Assembly (NCBI RefSeq): GCF_902686445.1
Contig: NC_062214.1
Coordinates: 56,393,177-56,457,176 of the forward strand
Source: Sciurus carolinensis
Taxonomy: Eukaryota > Chordata > Mammalia > Rodentia > Sciuridae
Length of the DNA: 64,000 nucleotides
Direction of reading: 5' to 3'
Below, piece after piece: positions 42,543 through 54,770 of the stretch. Position numbers and translations under genes: made by a program. Position 1 is the first letter of the stretch. The number at the start of each line of letters is the position of its first letter. The notes under the pieces were generated by a model. That model saw only the letters and a program-made list of their open reading frames with translations, was not told where the DNA came from and made no database searches.

Positions 42543-42603
42543 TGTGTTGTATATTTTTACAATGAAATATTATTTGGCATAAAAAGGAATGAAATTCAGA
42601 TGC
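42543..42603 (+). mobile_element. Old L1 3' part, segment 2
   Basis: Sense L1 text ATTTTTACAATGAAATATTATTTGGC and AAAGGAATGAAATTCAGATGC, cut by the LTR at 42604. Confidence 0.7.
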
Positions 42604-42814
42604 TGTTATGGGTTTGAATGTGAGGTGTTCCCCAAAAGCTTACATGTGAGACAATGCAAGAAGTTTTGGAGAAGTGATTGAGTTATAACCTTAACCTAAT
42701 CAGTGAATTAATCCCTGGAGGGATTAATCAAGTGGTAACTGGAGGCAGTTGGGGTGTGGCTGGAAGAATGGTTCATTGGGGGTGTGGCTATATATTTTGT
42801 ATCTGGAGGGTGAA

Positions 42815-42861
<47 letters not shown>

Positions 42862-43065
42862 CTTCCTGATCACCATGTGAACTACTTTCCTCCACACACT
42901 CATCTGCCATGATGTTCAGCTTCATCTTGAGCCCTGAGGAATGGAGCCAGCCTTCTATGGACTAAGACCTCTGAAACCATGAGCTCCCAAATAAACTCTT
43001 TCTCCTCTACCGTTGTTCTGGTTGGGTCCTTTAGTCCCAGTGGTGAAAAAAACAAAAACAAAAAC
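42604..43065 (+). mobile_element. MaLR-type solitary LTR inside old L1
   Basis: Starts TGTTATGGGTTTGAATGTGAGG, then TTCCCCAAAAGCTTACATGTGAGAC, CAGTGAATTAATCCCTGGAGG, a (TC)n tract, CCATGATGTTCAGCTTCATC, ACCTCTGAAACCATGAGC, CCAAATAAACTCTTTCTCC and an A-rich end. It is related to the LTRs at 4143 and 46780. No internal genes. The exact right edge is uncertain because of a (CAAAAA)n-like tract. Confidence 0.8.
42818..42859. repeat. (TC)n microsatellite, about 21 units
   Basis: Uninterrupted TC dinucleotides within the LTR's pyrimidine block. Likely length-polymorphic. Confidence 0.97.
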
Positions 43066-43425
43066 AGAAATATACTACAAAGTAGATGAACCTCAAACAT
43101 GTTATAGTCAGTAACATAAGTCAGATACAAATGTCATATATTGTATGATTTCATTTACATGAAATATCCAGCATAGGCAAATCTATAGTTTCCAGGGTCT
43201 GGGGAGAGGGAGAAAGGAGAAATGACTGCTTAATGGATATAGGATTTCTTTTGGGGGATGATGAAAATGTTCTGGAACTAGGTCAAAGTGATTTTACATG
43301 ACATTGTGAGTTCATTAAATGCCACTAAATTATCCATACTGAAAATGGTTAATTTTATGTTATGTGAATTTTGCCTCAATTAAAAAAAGGAAAAAAAATA
43401 TTGTATTGAAGTATTATTTTAAACA
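43066..43425 (+). mobile_element. Old L1 3' part, segment 3
   Basis: Resumes the L1: TACTACAAAGTAGATGAACCTC, GTCAGTAACATAAGTCAGATAC, TTGTATGATTTCATTTACATG and an end near TTTTGCCTCAATTAAAAAAAGG. Confidence 0.75.
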
Positions 43426-43429
43426 ACGA

Positions 43430-44455
43430 GTAGAGGATAAAAAGTAACTTGAATAAAAGCAGTGTGTTGGGGATCTGGGTGGAGCATCTGACTGCTCTGG
43501 GTAGCCAGAAGGGTGTCTCCTTCCTCTCTCATTGCCGGTGTGTCTGTCCCCAAGCCACCCTCCATTACAGATGGCAGCTGTCCCAGGTGCTCAGTCTTTG
43601 GCCAAAGGTGTGGTAGTGGTTGTATTTGACTATAATCTCAGGACAAGTCTTCACGGTCCATTTATAAATGAATAAATCAGAAGAACTTGGTGATGTTGGC
43701 TGTGAGGGCAGGCCAAGGCTTTCTCTGTGAACTTGAAAGAGATGAATGTAAACGAAGTTCTACATAAATCCAAGTACAAGTGGCTTTTAGACTTAACTCT
43801 AGAGGCACTGCCCAGTCACCAAGCCTTCCCTCTGGCCAGTTGTTCAGGTACAGATAATCATGGAACAAAGTCAAAAAAGGACTTTAAGAACTGCAGAGGT
43901 TAGACTTCTTGAGATCCAGAACATTCTGTAGCAGCCCTTTGTTTCTTTCAAAGCCTGAGTCTGGGTGGTTTTGGGTTTCGTTTTGGGAATTTCTCCTATC
44001 TTCAAGGTTCCATGAGGAAGAGAGTTGAAGTTATGGGTCTTGCTTTGGAATCTCTGCCTCCTCTTCAAATTCTCCTGGGTGCTTCAAATTCTCAAGGTGG
44101 CCCCGCACAGTTAGCAGGTCTGGGGCTCCCTCATCCTGAGAGCTCCTCAGCCTGGACTCCCTTCTATCCCTTTTTCTTAGATTTGTCTTAGAAAATGCTT
44201 CCCAACATTTGTTCCTCATTGCATGCAGAGAAATTGCTATTTGTATGGCAGCAAGGGGAAAAACGGAAGAAGGGTATTTGCAGCTGGAGGTGACCTGCCC
44301 GGTGGCTTACCCAGATCCCACGTGGACAGTGTCTGCAGTACATTGTTGAGAAGCTTCACTCTAGGCCAAGATAGAGTTTTAAGTGCAGGAAAAGGGATGA
44401 GAAGTATATTCAACCTGCTTCTGCCAGAAGCCTGGAATCAATCTGTGATTTGCCT
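43430..44455. other. Unique sequence, no gene seen
   Basis: No repeat, exon or motif cluster recognised. Confidence 0.35.
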
Positions 44456-44459
44456 CTAA

Positions 44460-44915
44460 GTACTTGGACCCATTCCCTGCCCTTCCGGACCTGACCCCTG
44501 GAAACTACGTCTCCCAGACTTCTTTGCCAATGGGCTGCTGACTGGGCTTGACCAATGGGAGGCACTGATGGAGACTGGTGGGCAGGAGGAAAGGAGAAGC
44601 CTGGCATCACTCTGGGGAACATTTTAATTTCTTGAGCAGTGGTTGTATCTCTTAGTAGTTGCAGCTTCTGCTAGGCAGTCCCTGCTGTTTCCAGCTCCTG
44701 CTAGACGGCTCGGATCCTGGGCTTCATAATACTATCTCTTCTTTTTGTTCCTTCAGCCTGTGGGCTTCCTGCTGTTGCAAAGCTCTGAGTTGTCTTGTGG
44801 TTCCATTTGACTTTTCAGCAACTTCAACATGTCTCTAGTTTCCCTATCAAATTTCCTCTATCAGGTGTACAGGATGTGGGCTCCATTTTTCCAACTGAAC
44901 TCTGACTGATATGGC
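44460..44915. repeat. Probable ancient interspersed repeat, family unresolved
   Basis: Text such as GGAAACTACGTCTCCCAGAC, TTTGCCAATGGGCTGCTGAC, GACCAATGGGAGGCACTG and an end AACTGAACTCTGACTGATATGG recalls an old mammal-wide element. I cannot name it safely. Confidence 0.4.
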
Positions 44916-45077
44916 TCCTGGCTGCTCCCAGGCAGTCTTCCAAATGGCACCAACCAGTAACAGAGAACATACGTTGGAGTTACCTTGTTGTTCATGCATC
45001 TATCTTCCTCAACCTGTGGTCAGTAGGCATCTGCTGAGAATTCAGGATTGATGGCTATACATCACATCCTCACAACC

Positions 45078-45715
45078 AATACAGAATCCCCCCTGTCTCC
45101 ACAGGGCACACATTCCAAGACCCCCAGTGGATGTCTGAAACTATGGGTGGTACTGAACTCTATACAGTCTGTATTTTTTCCTATACATACATGCCGGTGG
45201 TAGAGTTTAATTTATAAAGTGAACACAGTAAAAGATTAACAGTAACTGATAAAAAATAAAACAATTGTATCAATATACTATAATTAAAGCCATATGAATG
45301 TAGTCTCACTTTCTCAAAATATCTTATTTACTTTACTTACCCTTCCTTATGTGATGATGTGAGATGATATAATACCTATATGCTAAGATGAAGTGAATAG
45401 CATAGGCTTTGTGATGTAGTATCAGGATACTACCAAGTGTTCTTGAGCTGCAGCACTGTGACACTGCTATAGTCAATCTGATAACCTATACAGTTGCTTA
45501 GTGACTAACAGGTGTGTAGCAAATACAAGGTAGATACGCCAGACAGATAACTCATCTCCTAGGTGGGATAGAGCAGAATGGCACAATATTTCATAGTTTA
45601 AAACTTACAAATTTTTTGTTTCTGGAATTTTCCATTTAATGTTTTTGGCCCATGATTGACTACAGGTAATTGAAACCTCAGGAAACAAAACTGTGGTTAA
45701 GGGGAGACTACCATG
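45078..45715. mobile_element. Tigger-like (pogo/TcMar) DNA transposon remnant
   Basis: The left end CAGAATCCCCCCTGTCTCCACAGGG and the reverse complement of the right end TGGTAGTCTCCCCTTAACCACAG form imperfect inverted termini of the Tigger type. After the left end comes CCAAGACCCCCAGTGGATGTC. Before the right end comes TGAAACCTCAGGAAACAAAACTG. The interior is AT-rich with no transposase frame, so it is a non-autonomous or internally deleted copy. Confidence 0.75.
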
Positions 45716-45744
45716 GTTAAGGGAAGAACAGAGGTTTGGGATAG

Positions 45745-46020
45745 CTGCTTTCCCTGTCTGCCTAGAAAATGCCTACTCATCCTTTAAGGCCCATACGTCA
45801 CTATATTTTAGTCCCTATCTTTTTTCCCCTCCCACTTCCCTTGAGTTGGATCAGTTGTTCATATGTATCCCTGAAAAGGCCTAGAAATATGTTATGGAGC
45901 ACATGAACTTGTTTCCTCTATTGGAGTTCAAGTTCACTGAGGGCAGGACCTGGTCTTGCTTAATTGTGCTTGTCCAGTGCTTTGCTTAGGGTTCAATGCC
46001 TGGCACAAAGCAGGACTCAA
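45745..46020 (+). repeat. L2 3' end
   Basis: Sense L2: AATGCCTACTCATCCTTTAAGGCCC, TTGGAGTTCAAGTTCACTGAGGG, CAGGACCTGGTCTTGC, CAATGCCTGGCACAAAGCAGG. Confidence 0.75.
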
Positions 46021-46032
46021 CACTGTTTTTTT

Positions 46033-46215
46033 AATTCAGTGGTTTTCTAACCTGTCTGCACATTAGGCTCAGCTGAGGAGCTTTTAAAGAAATACAAATT
46101 TCCAGGTTGTACTCAGACCAGTAAAATTGCAATCTCTGAAGGTGGGCCCCAGGCACTGGCATATTTAAAAACCCCCTCGATAATTTTAATATGTAGCCAG
46201 CATGGGCAAACTATT
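46033..46215 (+). repeat. MER5-like hAT-Charlie element
   Basis: Begins CAGTGGTTTTCTAACCTG, with GCACATTAGGCTCAGCTGAGG, GGTGGGCCCCAGGCACTGGC and an end ATATGTAGCCAGCATGGGC. It is a non-autonomous hAT element with no coding capacity. Confidence 0.7.
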
Positions 46216-46354
46216 GGTTTAATTAACTGCTTTGAGTTATCACTTGCTGTTTATTAATGAATCCTGCCATAAAACCCAGTTCCTCCTGCAATTTCATTCA
46301 ACTTAGCAAATATTCGAAGGTGCCTACTCTGTGCCAGGCATTATGTAGATGCTC

Positions 46355-46520
46355 TTGCTACTCAAAGTATGTTCTGAGGATTAGTGGCCTCAAAATCACC
46401 TGGAAGCTTCTTAGAAAAGCAGAATATCTGGCCCCACCCTAGATCTACAGGGCCAGAATCTGCATTTTTACCAGAAGCACAGAGGTGGTTTGCATGCTTG
46501 TTGCAGTGTGAGGCACAGCG
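46355..46520 (+). repeat. Second hAT-Charlie-like (MER5/MER58-type) fragment
   Basis: AAAATCACCTGGAAGCTTCTTAG, AAGCAGAATATCTGGCCCCACC, GCCAGAATCTGCATTTTTACC. Confidence 0.65.
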
Positions 46521-46779
46521 ATGCAGATATCACACAAATGTCAAATTGCTTGCTCCCTGTGAATCTCATTTCCTTTCCTATCCATGATGCTTTATTTCCC
46601 TTCAGAGGGATATCATATTATATTCCTTCCTCCAGCTAAAATGAAACATCCAAGGGAGGTTGAGACCAGACAAGAATTAGATGAGATGATGGATTCCCTT
46701 TGAGTGTGAGAGGGATATGGGAGGGGTGGGTGGTCTTTGAGAGATGGAAACCTTTTTGGGTATACACGGAGTGCTAGTG

Positions 46780-47248
46780 TGTTATGGTTTGCATATGAGG
46801 TGACCCCTGAAAGCTCATGTGTGAGATAGTATAGGGATGTTCAGAGAGGTGACGTGGTTAGATTATGATGGCTATAATCTAATCAGTGGATTAATCCATT
46901 TGGTGGATTAATAATTGAATGGATTAATGGGTGGTAATTGTAGGCAGGTAGGATGTGGTTGGAGGAAGTAGGTCATTGGGGGTGTTCCATTGGGGGTGAT
47001 ATTATCCCTGGCTCCTTGAAATCAAGCTTTTTCTGCTTCCTGGTTACCATGTCCTGAGCTGCTTTCATCTGCCATGATGCTCTGCCTCACCTTGGGCCCA
47101 GAGCTATGGAGTCAACCTGCCATGAACTAAATCTATGAAACCATTTTCATAGTTTCATAGTATGAAACTGAGCCAAAATATACTTTTCCTCCTCTAAGTT
47201 GTTCTCATTAGGTATATTGTCACAGCAATGAAAAGCTGACTAACATGC
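46780..47248 (+). mobile_element. MaLR-type solitary LTR
   Basis: Starts TGTTATGGTTTGCATATGAGG, then AAAGCTCATGTGTGAGATAG, CTAATCAGTGGATTAATCC, GGTTGGAGGAAGTAGGTC, TTCCTGGTTACCATGTCC, CCTCACCTTGGGCCCAGAGC, a short duplicated TTTCATAG, GCCAAAATATACTTTTCC and an end AAAGCTGACTAACATG. It is the best preserved of the related LTRs here. No internal genes. Confidence 0.85.
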
Positions 47249-50200
47249 AGTGTTTGGGAGGCTGTGAAGAGGGGTTCTTTGGAAGGGATATCTTCCATTT
47301 TTGACATTGCTTTCTTCTCAGGAATGATTTTGGCATGCTGGAGGGGTGCTGTGGCTGTGGTGGATGGAGGGCTGCAGCAGATATTGCCAGGGAATGATTT
47401 AGCTTTGATGCAAACAAAGCAACCTTGCCTGCATCATGCTTTTGGGATCCAAGTACAGTAGGAAATTTCAGGAGACTGGTCTATTAGGACCTATGAGGTT
47501 AGTTGTGGTTCATGTTAAAATAGAATATGATGACTTGTGACCACAGGTCTTTTAAAGCAACCTGGAAGGGGGAAGACTCTTTCCATAACAGACTTTATCT
47601 CCTCCATCTCTCTGAAGCAGGGGACACCTGGTCCTACATGTTCAGGCCATGTTTGAGGGTGATGCTGACCACAGTGCCAGGAAACCAAGTGGGGCACTGA
47701 GTTGCTTGGGGAATACCTTTGCCTAGAGTTTACTACTTTTGCCTCTGTCAGAGGTCTTTGCTGTGTGCTGTTGCATAGTCGGTGCTAGGCCTCTGAGAGG
47801 ACAAAAATGAAGCAGGGTGTCCTTAGGAGTGGAAGTCTCTTTCCCCCTAATATATGGCTTTGCCCCCTGAGCTTCTATGACTGGAGTAGGCACACGAGTG
47901 CTTCAAAATGGCAGCTGTGTGCATTTCATCTTGAGCTCTTCAGATAGGTTTAAACTGAAGTTTGGGGAGGAACTGGGGTTTAGTTGAGAAATGATATAGC
48001 AAGGGATGTGGTTGGACTTTGGGAAGAAAGTCAGAGGTTGGGGTGGAACGGCAACATGTTGTAGGTAGCTCTCTCTTCCTCAGCGTTGAAGGATGACTTC
48101 ACCAACCAGCTCATAGGACAGCCAGCCCCATGCAGGGTCATCCTGGAGACAAATGCTTGGGGAGTCTCTGAGGGAACCATTTTCCCTACAATCAGTTTCC
48201 CATAAAACTATCTGTTTGGATCAAACAACTTGAAAAATACTGTTGAGTTCTTGGCTCAGTGCTGGGGATACAGCCACAAACACAGCAGGTCCTGGTAGCC
48301 CCACAGGGTAGAGGAAGGGGGAGACACTAAACCAGGAACTATAAGTTTAATGACAAGTGCAATGAAGGGGGAACACAAGGATCTCTGATAATGTGGACCT
48401 GGGGGATGTAGCCTAGTCTTGGGGATCTAGAAAGACTAGCCCAAGAAAGCACAGTTCCCTTGAAACTAGAAGGGGTTGGCCAGGTGAGGAGTATGGAGGG
48501 AGACTCCCAAGCAGAGGCACCAGCAAACACTGGCAAAGGCCCTAGCGGGGCAGATTACCTGGTTGTCAAGTGGTGCCTGAGGCAGAAGGTGGGAGGGGAG
48601 GTTGCCAGACATGCCAGGCCCAGCCCCACATGCCAGACCATGATAAAAAGTTTGGGTTTTTCTCAGACTCTGAAGAATTTTTGAAGAGTATTCACAAGTG
48701 TCTTCCCAGATGCTCTCTAGCTACTGTGGAAAATCCGTTGGAAAAATGACCAAACAGATCGCGGAAGATAAGGCAAGCAATGGTTGACTCAGAGTACCTC
48801 TTCATTCAGTGACCTTTCCACAAGGCCACCTCTGGGATGCAGGTGGGAGCATGATGGAGTCTCTGGACTCTTCATGGGATGCCTTTGTGCTCACCTGGGG
48901 GTGAGGTTTGGACTGGTTTGACTGTGGCAGTTAGGGTTGTGGGTGACCTCTGTTTGGCCTGTGCCCTTCCATCCTGACTCTCTAGGACCCATAACTTACG
49001 ACTACTCCTACCTTCTTAGTTATTCAAGACTTAGAGAACCAGGAGGAGTAAAGGTGCAATGACAGAGGTGACCCTGGAGCCACTGGTTCAAGGGCTTAGA
49101 ATAAGCCATTGTTCAGAAGGCCTTTGTGTGACTGAATCACCTTTCCATGCTCAGGAGATAGAGGCCTCTGGCTGGCTGGCTTCTGATAGCCCTTGACCCA
49201 CTGTGCCAAAGTTCAGGTCTGTAAAAGTCTGTAGCCTCCTGAGAAGAAATCTGTGGTGGACCAGACAGGAACTGATTTCATGTTGGTACCACCTCATGCT
49301 CGGCTCTTGGACTCTCTTCCCCTAAGGCAGATTGGACAGATGGTTGCAGGAAAGTTCCCAACAGCCCAGTGGCAGGTAGGAGGGTCTGAGAGCCGAGACC
49401 CACATGGACCAATGTGATGCTGGACACTCTTTGCCTTGCTGTTGCCTACGTGCCCTCTTTGAGCAGGAGACATCTGTGTACTGCCCCCATTTTTCACCCC
49501 ACAATGTCATGAAGACATCAAGCCTGAAACTGAATTAAGACTGTTGTCTTCCCACTACAAACAGAACCACATGCCGAACCTAGCAGCAGGGGTGAAATCC
49601 ACTTTTAATAAATGTCAAGTGTGGGGCCCTGGGTTGTTTCCTTTTCTCTCTCCTGACAGTGCTGATTTCCCCAGTGGCAAGGGCAGGGCCGTGGGGGCTA
49701 TTACCCCCCTTCAACAGTGACTCTCAGAAGTACAGAATGTCTTCCATCATGGTTCCTTCCCATGTCCCCCATGTCCCAGACAAGTGGTGCCCAGTGGACC
49801 AACTAATCTTCATCCAACGTGAGAGGGGCTTATGCCTTGTCAATCAGATTGTCCTGCCCCTGCTAGAGGTGACAGCTAATGAATGTGCTGGGGCCAGAGA
49901 CTGCCCAGCAGATAGCAACCCTCAGTGAATATCTGTTGAGTGACTGTGACCTGGCTTCTCTTACCAGCAACTTCGGATGTGAGGAATGATGGTCAATGCC
50001 CTGCAGGTTCCTGTCTTCACACCCGGTGGTAACCCATTAGTTCATTCAGAAAGAAATTTTAGCACCTCCTATGGAGCAAGTAGGGCACAAAGAAAAGGGC
50101 CTTCCTGAAGGGATAGAAGATACGCCTACAGGGAACTCTGACCCCAAAGCACAGTATGATAAGGCTTGAGTCAGACTTCTCTGCCAAGGATCAGGCCACC

Positions 50201-50530
50201 AACGGGCGACTTTGTGGAGTGAGTAGCATTAGAAACAGGCTGATCGAAGAAGGGTGAGTAGAAACAATTGAGCACGGTGACTTCCTGCATTCCCCTGTGC
50301 TACACTTTATTGTGGCTTTTCTTAGGGACTCATTTGATCATTTTGAGAACTCTGTGGAATGGGCAGGACATTCTCTTTAGTAAGAAGAAATTAAGGAACA
50401 AAGGGGTCTACCAGAGGGAGGGGAAGTAAAAGCATGGAGAAAAGACCAGGTTGTTGAAAGGGAGTAGAGTGTCAGGATTCAGAGCGACCACATCAGAATC
50501 CAAGGGAGGGGAGTGTGCATCTGTGCTTCA
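47249..50530. other. Mostly unique sequence, no gene seen
   Basis: A possible antisense L2 trace at 48230-48370 (GGCTCAGTGCTGGGGATACAGCC). No exon, promoter or definite repeat was recognised over 3.3 kb. Confidence 0.35.
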
Positions 50531-50534
50531 CACT

Positions 50535-50690
50535 GCTTATTTGTGTGATGCTTGAGAAGGTTATTCAACCTCTCTGAGCCTGTTTATAAACGAGAATGAT
50601 AAAACTTATTCATTAGGATGGTTATGGGATTGAAATGAGATTATTGAGTAAACCTAGTGTCCAATGCACAGAAAGATCCTAAATAGTGTA
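50535..50690 (+). repeat. MIR SINE
   Basis: Sense MIR: AAGGTTATTCAACCTCTCTGAGCC, AACGAGAATGATAAAACTTATTC, GGTTATGGGATTGAAATGAG, CAATGCACAGAAAGATCC. Confidence 0.7.
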
Positions 50691-52128
50691 ACTCTCCATT
50701 CTTTTAAGTGTATTATTGGAGTCTGAGTGATGTAGTGCGAGAAATAGGAAGGAAGGCTTACACAGACTCCCATGTCTACCAGCTGGTAGGAATAAAGGTA
50801 TCTTCATTTGTGAAGTCCCCAAAGAGACCTGAGAACAATCTTCAAAGATGCATAGTTTATTTGGAAACCTAAGTGGGAGATTAGGGAAATGAGACAGGAA
50901 GCCAGAAAGGTATGTACCAAGACAGCAACCTCTGTGGGACAACTAGAGGCTGACGCCAGGAGGAAGCTCTAGAGAGTGGTGTAGAACAAGGGCTGCAGGG
51001 TCATCCTATCTGGTGAGGAGGTAAGGAACCCAGGATGATCCACTTGGCCCCAGGAGAGCCTCTGCTGGGGGGTTCCATCCTCCAAGCTCCCTGAAGAAAG
51101 CTCAAAGTGAAGAGATGCAGGGACTAGCTGCAGGAAGTCAACTGGCATCATGAAGGGGGAAGGTCCAAGGGACAGCAGCAGGGCACGTACATTGTCTGCT
51201 CTGGAAAGTTCTGTGTCTTAACCAGCCCCGCAAGTCTGGGTGTTCTCTTTGGTAGCATCCTCTTCTCCAGGAAAAGCACTGTACACAGCTAACAGGTTAT
51301 TGTGAGGGGCTGGGCTGAACCAGAGAGTGGGAGGCAGCCCTGGAGGAATTCTGGGATAAGACCCCAGCTCTGGATGGGCATGAATAAATCTCTTAGCCAA
51401 AATCATACCTTTAGCTCTTTAACTGCATCCCCAAACAACAGACAGCTGAGTATGGGACAGCTTTCAGAAACACTGACTCACTCTTTGGGTTCTTTGAGGT
51501 TTCTGCTTTAGAGAATGGGACCTTCTGTCAGTTGCTGCCAACTATGATTTCAGACTGCACAAATCCCCTGGCTGGGAAAGGAGCTGTTTCTCCTGAATGT
51601 GGAACTGAATGACTGCAAGGAATGGCAAGGAAAGTCAATGAAGTGAGGGTATGTCAAGTGGAAGTGAGGTTGGGAGAAACTGAGCAAAGTTGATGAGATG
51701 CAGGCTGGCAGAGGAGAGCTGTTCCTACCTCCCCAACCAGGGTGACATTCGTTAGGACTTGGAAGGCAAGAACTGAAGATCAGGAGGACTCTCCCAGGTT
51801 TTGGACAGGGAGTCCACTGGGGAAAAGCCATTAATGGGTGTGTGGGAATGCTAATCTGTGGAACCCTGACCCTCTTCCAATGCAAATTAACTTGCAAATT
51901 TAAGTCTTGGTTTTGTCCCTTTTCAGGAATCCTGAACTCTTAGAGGGTGCTATGTTTTACAAAGAAAGGATGGAGGAAATAGAGAGAGGGTGACTTAGAG
52001 CATCATTCACATTTATTTCATAAGACTGCTATCAATAAGAGCTTTGTATGCTGTATGCAGATGCTTATTCCAGGAGCATAACAAAAAATCCTTCAGGCAC
52101 TGGGCCTCTTTAGCAAATAGGCAGTTTC

Positions 52129-52131
<3 letters not shown>
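50691..52131. other. Unique sequence, no gene seen
   Basis: A 115-codon minus-strand open frame at 51550-51897 is proline and serine rich with no domain and is not called. No definite repeat. Confidence 0.35.

Positions 52132-52159
<28 letters not shown>
52132..52159 (+). repeat. Pure A tract of 28 bp
   Basis: Uninterrupted A run. No SINE, L1 or processed-gene body was recognised immediately upstream, so its origin is unclear. Confidence 0.9.
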
Positions 52160-52161
<2 letters not shown>

Positions 52162-54600
52162 ACATGTTGGTGTCCTGGCCTTGTGACACCAACTAGTGTC
52201 TTACATTTAAGCATAGGAAGCAGCAGAGATTCAATACCCTCTCCCCCTCTGCAGGAGGTCACACTTGGGTCCAGATGGCATGAGTGGGGAGTATGCTTCT
52301 CAGGGTTCATTTGCACCTTGGCCTCCCTGCCTCACCATAGCTTCTACGAGGGACCCAGGAGGTGAGGGTTTGGTGCCGGTTTTCCTGAGGATCTGAACTG
52401 ATTAGTACTGATTTTTACCTTCAGGGAATCCATAGTAAGTCCTGTGTGGGCTTGGGTTTTGCATTCTGCAATTGCACCTGGTGATAGTGCCAGGGGGAGG
52501 TGGTGGCTTACACAACCCCATCTTGCCATCACCTACCTTGGGGTCCAGAGACAGGGCCCAGGGGACACATGGGTGGTAGGTGTCTTCACACCTAAGTGCA
52601 GCTGTCAGATACTCTGAATTCCTGTCTCCTGGTGAGGAAATGGAAGAAAACTGGAGATAGGTTGGCTTATCCACGAGGGTAGCTAGATTCCCTTTCCAAC
52701 ATGTCATGGTGGGGTAGGGTATCAAGGCTTAACTCTGATCAGAGCTGGTCTGGTTGACCGCAGGGGCCAACATATGGTGAGTCTGGGCAGTGATGTTGCT
52801 GTTAACAGAAAATTGATAATGCTGTGATTCCAAGGAGGACAGAGGGGTCACCATGATTTGAAACTGGTCCATCAGCCATTAGCAAGTTAGCAATGAGAAA
52901 GTATAAGCAGGACTCAAGTCCATTTGCCAGGAAAAGGAGAATGACAGTGTGCTAGCTGTGTTGTGAAGGCCCCTGCTGAGCAGCTAGGATTTGGGCAGGA
53001 CTCCTGTCTCAGCATCTCACAGAGGTGGCAGTTAAGACCTGGGATAGACATCCCATCATAGGGAGTAGGTGCTAACAGTGAGTATGAGATGGGAATTTGG
53101 GAATAAAGGGAGAGATACTGACTCTCAAAGGAAGAGTCCATAAAGCAGTGAAATACAGGAAGCACCTATGAATCAGTGAAATGCATACTAAGGAACAGTC
53201 GCAATTCCCGAGCAATATCCCTTGGCCAGCACCCTTCACCCATGCCCTTGTAACAAGAGGACAAGGAAAATTCGAGTGAAATTATGTATCTCCACCCTGC
53301 CTCTACCTCTATTTTGGACACTAACAACTGTCCCTCTGTAAATACTAACATCCCATGCCAGTGGGTTGCTGTCTCTCCCTTTGGAGTTGGCCCACATTCT
53401 CCCTTGAAAGTATATTCCTTGCTTTAGCCCAAAGGCTTTTCTCTTGAGATAGCCCCACCTCCTCCTGAATATGTATCTACTTTCCTAGATAAACTTCTGT
53501 CTATGCCTTTGACTAGCACATGCTGAAATTCTTTTCTGTCATGTATGCCAAAAATCCCATTGGTCCTCCATCAAGTTCTCCCTTTTCTCTGGAAATTCCT
53601 TGGGCTGTTTTTGAGGGACATCTCTTCTCCCATGCCAGATACAAAATGAGGGCTTGGCTTGAGGGTACAGAAGGGCAAATATCTCCAGGAACAGCAGGCA
53701 CCAGGCTTTGGCAGGAAGCACATGGTAGGTGCTTTATAAATGAATATGTGAAATAGAGTTCCAGGTCTCATCTGTTGTTGAGGTTTGACCTGACTAAATC
53801 AGCTGGATCCAGGCTTGAGAGGGGATGAGCCCACTGAGTACAGATGCTCCAGGCTGACAGCTGGGCTGGGCTGGGCATGTAGGGACTGAGGAGAGGCACC
53901 AGCTGTCTAGCCCTTCCTCTTGTTTGGAGCAGCTGGACATGGATGAGCTTTGTATCCAGGGCAGTGCTAAGTATTGCTGTCAATTTCCTCACTGTCCTCT
54001 CTATCCAGCCAGCCAGCCTCTGCCTGCTTCCTTATCTTGCTGAGTGGGAGAAGAAAGTTGAGTAGGGTGCAGCCTGAAAGTCCCAGGGTGCGGTGGCTCA
54101 ATTCCCCTCTCCAGTGTGTGGGTTTTCCTTCCCCTTCCTGACTGGGAACGGCACTTCTTGCTCTAGAAGTGGAGGCCCAGGCTGCCCTGCCTGCTGAACT
54201 CCAACAAGGACCAGCTGCTGTAGGGTCTACATTACCAAGCCCCTTGCTGCTTGAGTGAACTGTGCAATTGCCTCATATGAGGGAAATGCCTACAGGGGTG
54301 GGAGCCAAGGTTGGGTTTCTCCAGACAGTTTCCCAAGTTGCTAGAGTTGGAGGTAGAGGCACCACCTTGACCTTGAGCTTTCCATTTCCCCGTAGAGGGT
54401 CAGTCTCTAGTGGGTGTGCGCCTCTAGCAATCTCTGTAACATAGATTTGTGTAATGTCTTTGTTGCATTCACCTTCCCTGTCCCACTGATGACTTCCCCA
54501 GATAGTGCCTCAGACCTTCCTTTGTTGGTTTGGATGATTCCTTTCATGATATTAAGTGCTTTTGTGGAGGGGTGAAGCTGAGCTCAGAGAAGGAGACATC
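52160..54600. other. Unique sequence, no gene seen; possible L2 trace
   Basis: 53620-53755 (CAGGCACCAGGCTTTGGC, TGGTAGGTGCTTTATAAATG) looks like a sense L2 tail. The rest was not recognised. Confidence 0.35.
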
Positions 54601-54604
54601 CTGC

Positions 54605-54770
54605 AGCATCCATACCACACTTGTTGAGAGCTTTTAAGAAACCAGGCACCCTGCTTGGCATTGAGGATACTGAGATAAAAGACACAGTCCCTGTTTCAAG
54701 GATCTCAAAGTCTTATGAGGGAGACAGGCCTGTCAACAACAGGAGACAATTTCATGAGTGTCTTGTGAGA
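54605..54770 (-). repeat. L2 fragment
   Basis: Antisense L2: TGTTGAGAGCTTTTAAGAAACC, AGGCACCCTGCTTGGCATTG, GACACAGTCCCTGTTTCAAGG, AAGTCTTATGAGGGAGACAGGC. Confidence 0.65.

Noticed and set aside
42605..43070. 5-bp target duplication for the LTR at 42604
   Set aside because: The right edge runs into an A-rich CAAAAA tract and no convincing matching pentamer was found.
4143..47248. Endogenous retrovirus coding regions near the MaLR LTRs
   Set aside because: All MaLR and MLT1 copies are solo LTRs. No gag, pol or env remnant was recognised beside them.
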